Shown here in pieces: positions 1-5,125 of a DNA stretch of 5,125 nt. This DNA comes from Acidobacteriaceae bacterium (GTDB lineage Bacteria > Acidobacteriota > Terriglobia > Terriglobales > Acidobacteriaceae): contig PMCH01000145.1 of the NCBI GenBank assembly GCA_003154055.1, forward strand, positions 1-5,125. Direction: 5' to 3'. The number at the start of each line of letters is the position of its first letter. Positions within the stretch are counted from its first letter, which is position 1. The notes under the pieces were generated by a model. The model did not search any database. It had not been told where the DNA came from and saw only the letters and a list, made by a program, of their open reading frames with translations. A program made the translations under genes and the position numbers.

Positions 1-2474
1 TCTTTCTCTTGCTGCTCGTCTCGCTCTGCCACCTTGCCGCCGAGGATTTCTGCCGCCGACGGGAACATCGCCAGGTGCACGCTCTCCGCGCGATCCGACG
101 ACTTGGGCAAATACTGCCAGACTTCCTCGCAGGTGAAGCTCAGGACCGGTGCCAGCAAACGCACCAGCGCCTCGCCAATCCGCAAGATCGCGGTCTGCGC
201 GGAGCGGCGCGCCTTCGACTTCGGCGCGGAGATGTACAGCCGGTCTTTGAGGACATCAAAATAAAACGCGCTCAAATCCACGATGCAGAAGTGATTCACC
301 CGGTGATAGATCTTGTGGAAGGCAAACTCGTCGTACGACTGCTTGACCTCCGCCGCCATCCCGCAAGCCTGTCGCAGCATGTACTGGTCGGGCGCTTCCA
401 TCTCGCTGAACGGAACCGCGTCGGCTTGCGGGTCGAAGTTTCCCAGATTGCTCAGGATGTAGCGAAACGTGTTGCGGATCTTTTTGTAGTTCTCGCCCAC
501 CCGCTGCATGAGCGCTTCCGAGCCGACTACGTCCTCGCGGAAGTCGACAGAAGCCGTCCATAGACGAACGATCTCACCACCCAGACGATTTGCGATGTCG
601 ACTGGATCCACGTCGTTGCCCCGCGATTTCGACATCGCCTGGCCTTTTTCGTCGAGCGTCCAGCCCGGGGTGACCACTCCGCGGTAGGGCGGCGTGCCAT
701 GCGTGCCCATCGCGCAGAGCAGGGAAGACTGAAACCACCCGCGGTACTGGTCCCCGCCCTCCAGATAGAGATCTGAAGGCCACGGATAAGCAGGCTCTGC
801 CGCAACCAGCGAAAGATAGCTCGCGCCCGATTCCAACCACACGTCGAAGATGTCCGTTTCTTTTTCGAACTGTGTGCCGCCACAGTGCGGGCATTTCGTT
901 CCGGCAGGAACAATCCCATCCGACTCGGGCGTAAACCACGAGTCCGCCCCCGCGCGAGCGAACAGGTCGACCACCTTGCGATTGACCGCATGGTCGTTCA
1001 GGGGCTTGCCGCAGGTTTCACACAAGAACACCGCGATTGGCACGCCCCAAACGCGTTGGCGCGAGATGCACCAGTCCGGGCGGGTCTGAATCATGTTGGC
1101 GAGCCGTTCTTCGCCCCACGCCGGATCCCATTTCACTTCTTTGATTCGTTCGAGCGTGCGCGTGCGCAGCGTGTCTTCTTTCGACTTACCGCCCGGCATC
1201 GGCGTTTCCATCGAGATGAACCACTGCTCGGTGGCCCGGAAGATCACCGGATTATGGCAGCGCCAGCAGTGAGGATACGAGTGCTCCGTCTTTTCCGTAT
1301 GCAGCAGCGCTCCCCGCCGCTTCACCAGGTCGATGATCGGAGCATTGGCGTCCCACACTCGCTTGCCGTCGTACTCAGGCAGTCCGTTGCGCATAATGCC
1401 CTTTTCGTCCACGTTGCTGGTGGCGTCGAGGCCATACTTCATGCCGGTGGCGAAATCCTCCGCGCCGTGGGACGGTGCGGTGTGAACCACTCCCGTCCCG
1501 GTGTCCATGGTGACGTAGTCCGCGAGCACTCCCAGAACTTTGCGCTCCAGGAACGGATGCTGAAAGTCAAGCCGCTCCAGCTTCCGACCGGGGAAGTGCG
1601 CTAGTTCTTTGGGATCCGCCAGTCCGCATTTCTCGGCCGCATCCTTCGCCAGCTTCGCCGCGACAATGTAAACCTCACCGCCCGACTCCAGGCCGACATA
1701 TTCTTCATTCGGATGAAACGCGACCGCCATCGATGCCGGCAGCGTCCAAGGGGTAGTCGTCCAGATGATGGTCGAAACTTTCTTTCCCGCGAGCGAAGCG
1801 TCGAGCTTCGCCGGATCATCCAGCAACCCGTACTTTACCCACACCGTCGAACTGGTGTGGTTCTCGTACTCGACCTCGGCTTCGGCGAGCGCGGTCTCGT
1901 CGTGCATGCACCAGTACACGGCGCGCAGGCCCTTGTAGACGAAGTCATTTTCGTAGAACGAGAAGAAGGTCTTCAGCACCACCGATTCGTACTCGTGGTT
2001 CATCGTGGCGTAGGGTTTTTCAAAGCGGCCGAAAACCCCAATCCGCTTAAACTGCTCCCGCTGAAGGTCCAGAAACTTCTGGGCGTACTTACGGCACTCC
2101 GCCCGCACATCCGTGGGCCGCATCTGCAATTTTTTGCCACCCAGTTCCTTGTCGACCTTGATTTCGATGGGCAGCCCGTGGCAGTCCCAGCCCGGCACGT
2201 AGGGAGCGTCAAACCCAGACATGGTCTTGGACTTGACCACGAAGTCCTTCAGGCACTTGTTCATGGCGGTGCCCAGATGGATCGGGCCGCTGGTGTAGGG
2301 AGGCCCGTCGTGCAAAATGTAGGTCGGTGCCCCCTTCCGGGCCTCCCGGATGCGGTCGTAAATCCGCTGTTGCTCCCACCAAGCCAGCATTTTGGGTTCG
2401 TTCTGAGGCAGGCCCGCCTTCATGGGGAAGTCAGTCTTGGGCAGGTTGATGCTGGATTTAAGGTCGATCGGCAC
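1..2474 (-). CDS. ileS: Isoleucyl-tRNA synthetase, C-terminus cut by window edge
   Basis: Class Ia synthetase that attaches isoleucine to tRNA-Ile in the cytoplasm and hydrolyses mischarged valine. About 824 codons are open without a stop or frameshift; full-length enzymes run to about 900-1000 residues, so the C-terminal tail is missing. Numbering from GTG 2474: the HIGH-type motif is HLGT (66-69), GWDCHGLPIE is at 95-104, the editing-domain threonine run WTTTPWT starts at W238, and HTAPSHGAEDF (331-341) carries the editing-site aspartate D340 (E. coli D342). Two CxxC pairs (C485/C488 and C528/C531) look like a zinc knuckle. The KMSKS loop is AMSKS (613-617). An anticodon-binding helical domain with NTFRYILSNLGNFDP follows. 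GTG 2474 was chosen over the in-frame TTG at 2480 because GTG is the stronger initiator and GGGAG lies 10 nt upstream; TTG would add two residues. The gene diverges from the TonB-family gene. Family identity is very secure. Confidence 0.97.
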   Translation of the reverse strand, partial: MPIDLKSSINLPKTDFPMKAGLPQNEPKMLAWWEQQRIYDRIREARKGAPTYILHDGPPYTSGPIHLGTAMNKCLKDFVVKSKTMSGFDAPYVPGWDCHGLPIEIKVDKELGGKKLQMRPTDVRAECRKYAQKFLDLQREQFKRIGVFGRFEKPYATMNHEYESVVLKTFFSFYENDFVYKGLRAVYWCMHDETALAEAEVEYENHTSSTVWVKYGLLDDPAKLDASLAGKKVSTIIWTTTPWTLPASMAVAFHPNEEYVGLESGGEVYIVAAKLAKDAAEKCGLADPKELAHFPGRKLERLDFQHPFLERKVLGVLADYVTMDTGTGVVHTAPSHGAEDFATGMKYGLDATSNVDEKGIMRNGLPEYDGKRVWDANAPIIDLVKRRGALLHTEKTEHSYPHCWRCHNPVIFRATEQWFISMETPMPGGKSKEDTLRTRTLERIKEVKWDPAWGEERLANMIQTRPDWCISRQRVWGVPIAVFLCETCGKPLNDHAVNRKVVDLFARAGADSWFTPESDGIVPAGTKCPHCGGTQFEKETDIFDVWLESGASYLSLVAAEPAYPWPSDLYLEGGDQYRGWFQSSLLCAMGTHGTPPYRGVVTPGWTLDEKGQAMSKSRGNDVDPVDIANRLGGEIVRLWTASVDFREDVVGSEALMQRVGENYKKIRNTFRYILSNLGNFDPQADAVPFSEMEAPDQYMLRQACGMAAEVKQSYDEFAFHKIYHRVNHFCIVDLSAFYFDVLKDRLYISAPKSKARRSAQTAILRIGEALVRLLAPVLSFTCEEVWQYLPKSSDRAESVHLAMFPSAAEILGGKVAERDEQQEK

Positions 2475-2484
2475 AGGCAACTTT

Positions 2485-2489
2485 CTCCC
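2485..2489 (-). promoter_or_regulatory. Ribosome binding site of ileS
   Basis: On the minus strand GGGAG lies 4 nt before TTG (2480) and 10 nt before GTG (2474), both in the same frame. It supports initiation here but does not decide cleanly between the two codons. The reading frame stays open further upstream, but I saw no other ribosome binding site there. Confidence 0.55.
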
Positions 2490-2571
2490 AAATAGTTGAA
2501 TCTTTTCAGTATACGAAGCGCGGAAGTACACGTCTATTGGGGAGGTGACGGGTACCAGGGATTTGAAAAGT

Positions 2572-2601
2572 ACTGTATCGGTTTGAGAAAAAGCGTTACA
2601 A
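2572..2601 (-). promoter_or_regulatory. Possible weak promoter for ileS
   Basis: On the minus strand TTGTAA (2596-2601) and TACAGT (2572-2577) are separated by 18 nt. Each matches 4 of 6 bases of the sigma70 consensus. The position, about 90 nt before the ileS start, suits the gene, but matches this weak arise by chance. No T-box-like or other recognisable leader follows. Confidence 0.25.
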
Positions 2602-2604
2602 TTT

Positions 2605-2634
2605 TTGACAGACTCAAGAGTTCGCGCATCTAAT
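2605..2634 (+). promoter_or_regulatory. Sigma70-type promoter for the TonB-family gene
   Basis: A perfect -35 box TTGACA (2605-2610) is followed after 18 nt by TCTAAT (2629-2634), a 5 of 6 match to TATAAT. Transcription would start near 2641, giving a leader of about 120 nt before the ATG at 2761. It is the strongest promoter-like sequence I noticed in the window. Its -35 box sits only 3 bp from the -35 box of the leftward candidate for ileS. Confidence 0.6.
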
Positions 2635-2652
2635 CGAAAGAAAACAGAGCCC

Positions 2653-2669
2653 GGTGAGCTTGTGTCACC
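2653..2669. promoter_or_regulatory. Operator-like dyad in the leader of the TonB-family gene
   Basis: GGTGA (2653-2657) and TCACC (2665-2669) form a perfect 5-bp inverted repeat around a 7-nt centre, just downstream of the predicted transcription start. It could bind a dimeric regulator or fold as a small RNA hairpin. It does not resemble a Fur box, so no regulator is named. A repeat this short may be chance. Confidence 0.25.
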
Positions 2670-2723
2670 ATCAAATGTTATAGGGGATGCATGCGTGGGC
2701 CGAGCTTGACGGGATGCAATTCC

Positions 2724-2755
2724 CCCGAACTGGAAGGCAGGGGCGAGAATTCGGG
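2724..2755 (+). promoter_or_regulatory. Possible hairpin covering the translation start region of the TonB-family gene
   Basis: CCCGAA (2724-2729) is complementary to TTCGGG (2750-2755), with a 20-nt loop. After two mismatches, three more A-T pairs could extend the stem toward the ATG. The downstream arm contains most of GGGA (2753-2756), the only Shine-Dalgarno-like bases close to the start at 2761. A fold could therefore limit ribosome access. This is inference from pairing alone. Confidence 0.22.
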
Positions 2756-2760
2756 AAATT

Positions 2761-3777
2761 ATGGCGACCGCGAATTTCGAGACACCGAAGAATCCGGCTG
2801 AACAAAGTCAGCCCGTCGAGCCCGAACTCAACCTTCTCCTGAAGGATGAAATTCTCGACGAACCGCTCTACAAGAGTCTGTTCCGAGGCATTGACGAATA
2901 CTTTTTCCCCAAGAAGCTTCCACCCCTGGTATTGACCTCGAAGCCGGTTCCGGTCAAGGACATCTGGGGGTTCTACAACTACAAGGGACGCGGCGCGTTC
3001 GGTTCGACGATGGTACACATTCTGGCCCTGCTCGCCCTGATCGGCGGCACGATGCTGGGACGCAGAGTCGTTGCGGAGATCAAGAAGCAAGACAGCATTG
3101 TGCTGGTTGCGCCCGATGATTTGCCGGTCCTGAAGCCTTCCAAAACCCTGACGGGTGGTGGTGGCGGCGGTGGCGACCGCGACAAATTCCAGGCCTCGAA
3201 AGGCCGCTTGCCGAAGCAGGCCATGGAGCAGTTCACGCCTCCCATGGTGGTCGTGCGGAACGAGCATCCGAAGCTGGCGATGGAACCAACCATTGTGATC
3301 CCGCCCCAGGTTCACCTGGCATCGAACAACATGCCGAACCTGGGCGATCCGCTTTCGCACTTGCCCTCGGGACTGCCCTCGAATGGAACAGGATCGGGCG
3401 GCGGGATTGGATCTGGGAACGGCGGCGGCGTGGGTTCCGGTGAAGGTCCCGGATTCGGTCCCGGCCACGGCGGCGGTACGGGTGGCGGCGCGTTCCGTGT
3501 CGGCGGTGGTGTTTCAGCTCCGAAAGCGGTCTTCTCTCCCGATCCCGAGTATTCGGAAGAAGCCCGCAAAGCAAAATATCAGGGCGTGTGCGTGCTCTGG
3601 CTGGTGGTTGGACCGGACGGCAAGCCGCGCGACGTGAGAGTGGCCCGCACGCTCGGTTTGGGATTGGATGAGAAAGCGATCGAAGCTGTGAAGACCTGGC
3701 GCTTCGAGCCAGCGGTGAAAGATGGCCGCCCGGTTGCCGTGCAGATCAACGTTGAGGTCACCTTCCGGCTGTACTGA
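2761..3777 (+). CDS. Energy transducer of the TonB family
   Basis: Predicted inner-membrane protein of 338 residues that would work with ExbB/ExbD to pass proton-motive energy across the periplasm to TonB-dependent outer-membrane receptors. Residues 1-80 are a charged, probably cytoplasmic region. One membrane segment follows (about 81-100) and contains S82-x-x-x-H86, the Ser-x3-His pattern that E. coli TonB uses (S16/H20) to couple to ExbB/ExbD. Then come a periplasmic stretch with a short Gly run (132-138), a second strongly Gly-rich stretch (208-250) and a C-terminal TonB domain (about 255-338) with PEYSEEARKAKYQG, DGKPRDVRVART, AIEAVKTWRFEPAVKDG and a terminal beta strand. E. coli TonB is shorter (239 aa) and has a Pro-rich linker. 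The start is fixed: no ATG, GTG or TTG lies in frame between it and the stop at 2707. No exbB/exbD or receptor gene is adjacent, so the substrate is unknown. The gene stands alone, with its own promoter and terminator. Confidence 0.93.
   Translation: MATANFETPKNPAEQSQPVEPELNLLLKDEILDEPLYKSLFRGIDEYFFPKKLPPLVLTSKPVPVKDIWGFYNYKGRGAFGSTMVHILALLALIGGTMLGRRVVAEIKKQDSIVLVAPDDLPVLKPSKTLTGGGGGGGDRDKFQASKGRLPKQAMEQFTPPMVVVRNEHPKLAMEPTIVIPPQVHLASNNMPNLGDPLSHLPSGLPSNGTGSGGGIGSGNGGGVGSGEGPGFGPGHGGGTGGGAFRVGGGVSAPKAVFSPDPEYSEEARKAKYQGVCVLWLVVGPDGKPRDVRVARTLGLGLDEKAIEAVKTWRFEPAVKDGRPVAVQINVEVTFRLY
3382..3510 (+). repeat. Glycine-rich low-complexity coding segment
   Basis: Residues 208-250 of the TonB-family protein consist mainly of Gly with Ser, Asn, Pro and Thr, encoded by irregular GGC/GGT/GGA runs. 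Codons vary, so it is not an exact DNA tandem repeat. It probably serves as a flexible periplasmic spacer before the C-terminal domain. Confidence 0.6.
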
Positions 3778-3800
3778 GTTTTGTTTCTTTGGACAAAGTG

Positions 3801-3824
3801 ACGGCCGCGCAAGCGACCGTTTTT
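3801..3824 (+). terminator. Intrinsic terminator of the TonB-family gene
   Basis: An 8-bp stem (3801-3808 with 3813-3820, one C-A mismatch) closes on a GCAA loop, a stable GNRA tetraloop. A run of five T follows (3820-3824), then G and TTTG. It begins 23 nt after the TGA stop. The reverse strand lacks a T-tract after the hairpin, so it should act rightward only and does not serve the convergent murI gene. Confidence 0.78.
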
Positions 3825-3892
3825 GTTTGTGTGGCGCCGGCAGATCTGTTGCACCCAAGCAGGTCGCGTTGGGGGTCCCGAAAGCCGAAAGC

Positions 3893-4744
3893 CTACTCCT
3901 TCAGATCCACGTGCTCCACATCTTCCACCGCATGCCCCAAGAACCTCGTGCCCATCTTGCGGAATTTCTCCGCTGAGTCGGTGGCAAAAAACTTGAGCCG
4001 CGGATATGCCCGTCGCTCATGGGAACGAACGCTCTCGATCGGCGCCACTTGCAATTGTTCAGCGACGGCATGGGCGGTGGATTCAGCGGAGTCCACGATC
4101 GTGACGTGTTCGGGGGCGACACGTCCCAGCAAAGACCTTATCAACGGATAGTGCGTGCAGCCGAGGACGAGCACGTCTGATTCGCGAAAATCGTCTGCAA
4201 ACGCCTCGGACAGGTAGATGCGGGCTACCTGCTCGGTGACCGGATGCTCCACCCATCCCTCCTCCACCAGCGGCACGAACAGGGGACACGCCTTCTCTCG
4301 CGCGGCAATGCCTTTTGCCTCAAGGGCTCGACGGTAGGCATGGCTGCTGACCGTCGCCTCGGTGCCAATGACGACGACTCTGCGGTTCCGGCTGGCGGCG
4401 GCCGCTGCCTGCGCGCCGGGTTCGACCACGCCGATCACACCGACGCGCGAGGCCGCTTTGATTTGGTCGAGAGCCAGTGCGGTCGCCGTGTTGCAGGCGA
4501 TCACCAGCAACTCGGCGCCACGATCCTGGAGGTAGTGCGCGGCTCCGACCGCATAGTGCGCGACCGTCGCCGCCGATTTCGATCCGTAAGGCAGGCGGGC
4601 GCTATCGCCAAAGTAGAGATAGTCCGCGTCGGGAATCCGTTCCAGCAGCGCGCGCAGGACGGTCAGGCCGCCTACGCCGGAATCAAAAACGCCAATAGTC
4701 GGTCTGCGCGGCAAAGTTCCGCCCGGGGAGGCCATAAACTGCAT
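3893..4744 (-). CDS. murI: Glutamate racemase
   Basis: Cytoplasmic, cofactor-independent enzyme that interconverts L- and D-glutamate and so supplies D-Glu for peptidoglycan stem peptides. The 283 residues fit the family's usual 255-290. Motifs in order: IGVFDSGVGGLTVL (17-30, substrate-binding D21/S22), YFGDSARLPYG (44-54), ACNTAT with catalytic Cys84 (83-88), CPLFVPLVEEG (153-163), GCTHYPLI with the second catalytic Cys196 (195-202) and VDSAE (217-221). Both catalytic cysteines are present, so it should be active. The start is the first ATG after an in-frame TAG; a second ATG three codons later (M4, 4735) is possible. Neither has a clear Shine-Dalgarno sequence. It converges on the TonB-family gene with a 115-bp spacer and diverges from ftcD. 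I see no terminator directly after its stop and no convincing promoter in the 120-bp upstream spacer. Confidence 0.96.
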   Translation of the reverse strand: MQFMASPGGTLPRRPTIGVFDSGVGGLTVLRALLERIPDADYLYFGDSARLPYGSKSAATVAHYAVGAAHYLQDRGAELLVIACNTATALALDQIKAASRVGVIGVVEPGAQAAAAASRNRRVVVIGTEATVSSHAYRRALEAKGIAAREKACPLFVPLVEEGWVEHPVTEQVARIYLSEAFADDFRESDVLVLGCTHYPLIRSLLGRVAPEHVTIVDSAESTAHAVAEQLQVAPIESVRSHERRAYPRLKFFATDSAEKFRKMGTRFLGHAVEDVEHVDLKE

Positions 4745-4816
4745 GATATCGGAGGCGGAAGGACGCTACAGGTCCCACTGCTGATTCGCCTTGAATTGAG
4801 GTGCGCGGCTTGCCAA

Positions 4817-4835
4817 CCCCGCTGGAGTTGCGGGG
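4817..4835. promoter_or_regulatory. GC-rich inverted repeat in the murI-ftcD spacer
   Basis: CCCCGC (4817-4822) and GCGGGG (4830-4835) form a perfect 6-bp inverted repeat with a 7-nt centre. It overlaps the predicted -35 element of ftcD. With divergent genes on both sides and no T-tract, it is better placed as an operator or leader hairpin than as a terminator. No regulator can be named. Confidence 0.35.
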
Positions 4836-4856
4836 CACGTCACGGGCCTTTATCCT
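4828..4856 (+). promoter_or_regulatory. Possible promoter for ftcD
   Basis: TTGCGG (4828-4833), a 17-nt spacer and TATCCT (4851-4856) give a sigma70-like layout with moderate matches (3 of 6 and 4 of 6). The -10 box ends 8 nt before the ATG at 4865. Transcription would therefore begin at or within a few bases of the start codon, which fits the lack of a ribosome binding site there. Confidence 0.4.
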
Positions 4857-4864
4857 TCTCGCGT

Positions 4865-5125
4865 ATGCCCAGCACTCTTGTCGAATGCGTTCCTAACTTT
4901 TCCGAAGGCCGCGATACGGCGAAAGTTGACGCCATTATCGATGCCATGAAGATTCCCGGCGTCTACCTGCTCGACCGCGAAATGGATGCCGATCACAATC
5001 GCTGCGTCATCACCCTGGTGGGGGAACGCGATCCCATCCAGGAAGCAGCGATTCGCGGAGTAGGGAAGGCCTCGGAATTGATTGACCTCACCAAGCACCA
5101 GGGCGCGCATCCCCGCATGGGCGCG
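4865..5125 (+). CDS. ftcD: Glutamate formimidoyltransferase, N-terminal part cut by window edge
   Basis: Transfers the formimino group of N-formimino-L-glutamate to tetrahydrofolate, giving L-glutamate and 5-formimino-THF. It joins histidine breakdown to one-carbon folate metabolism in the cytoplasm. The 87 visible codons cover the start of the formiminotransferase N-terminal subdomain: LVECVPNFSEGRD (5-17), NRCVITLVG (45-53), ELIDLTKHQGAHPRMGA (71-87). His82 in HPRMGA falls at the same number as the catalytic base His82 of the porcine enzyme. The ATG at 4865 puts VECVPNFSEG at the usual N-terminal distance. No Shine-Dalgarno sequence precedes it. The rest is outside the window, so I cannot say whether a cyclodeaminase domain is fused or whether hut genes follow. 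It diverges from murI with a 120-bp spacer. Confidence 0.95.
   Translation, partial: MPSTLVECVPNFSEGRDTAKVDAIIDAMKIPGVYLLDREMDADHNRCVITLVGERDPIQEAAIRGVGKASELIDLTKHQGAHPRMGA

Noticed and set aside
9..2495. Several long open frames on the plus strand (9-563, 885-1604, 1713-2495)
   Set aside because: They lie wholly or mostly over ileS on the opposite strand, give Arg/His/Val-rich proteins without recognisable motifs, and are what GC-rich third codon positions produce in the complementary frame.
2475..2604. T-box or other aminoacyl-tRNA-sensing leader before ileS
   Set aside because: No T-box consensus, no specifier-type stem and no terminator hairpin with a T-tract is visible upstream of the start on the minus strand.
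3382..3510. Minisatellite-like or CRISPR-like repeat in the Gly-rich stretch
   Set aside because: The repetition is at protein level only. Codons and spacing are irregular, with no constant repeat unit or spacers.
2671..3574. Minus-strand open frames over the TonB-family gene (2671-3468, 3233-3574, 3312-3569)
   Set aside because: The 2671-3468 product is a 265-residue protein without recognisable motifs and 3312-3569 is a Pro-rich mirror of the Gly-rich stretch. All overlap a gene with clear TonB domains.
3878..3891. Tandem CCGAAAG repeat just past the murI stop
   Set aside because: Only two copies of 7 bp; it gives no hairpin or T-tract for murI termination and is most likely chance.
4850..5110. 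86-codon minus-strand open frame over ftcD
   Set aside because: It is the complement of a clear formiminotransferase N-terminus and has no recognisable motifs of its own.

Overview
The window looks like ordinary chromosomal housekeeping DNA from a GC-rich Gram-negative bacterium. Acidobacteriota (Terriglobales/Koribacter-like) is the best guess. That placement is an inference from remembered family style: a TonB-family protein with a long cytoplasmic N-terminus and a Gly-rich linker, and an isoleucyl-tRNA synthetase with variant signature motifs. It was not tested by any search. I see no mobile element, CRISPR array, tRNA, rRNA or phage gene.

Layout, with strands alternating. (1) Positions 1-2474, minus strand: isoleucyl-tRNA synthetase (ileS), whose 3' end lies beyond the left edge. 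(2) Positions 2475-2760: a 286-bp divergent control region. It holds a good sigma70-type promoter pointing right, a weak one pointing left whose -35 box abuts it, an operator-like dyad and a possible start-site hairpin. (3) Positions 2761-3777, plus strand: a complete TonB-family energy transducer, followed by a GNRA-loop hairpin with a T-tract (3801-3824) that forms an intrinsic terminator. (4) Positions 3893-4744, minus strand: glutamate racemase (murI), convergent with the TonB gene. (5) Positions 4745-4864: a second divergent spacer, with a GC-rich inverted repeat overlapping a promoter placed so close to the next ATG that the mRNA may be leaderless. (6) Positions 4865-5125, plus strand: the N-terminal 87 codons of glutamate formimidoyltransferase (ftcD), cut by the right edge.

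The genes do not form one pathway. ileS charges tRNA-Ile. The TonB-like protein should pass inner-membrane proton-motive energy to outer-membrane receptors. MurI supplies D-glutamate for peptidoglycan. FtcD moves the formimino group of formiminoglutamate (from histidine breakdown) to tetrahydrofolate, releasing glutamate. murI and ftcD are divergent and both handle glutamate, but nothing else links them. I found no convincing undescribed system. The points worth a second look are the altered HIGH and KMSKS motifs of IleRS, the architecture of the TonB-like protein, the compact back-to-back promoters, and the likely leaderless ftcD start.
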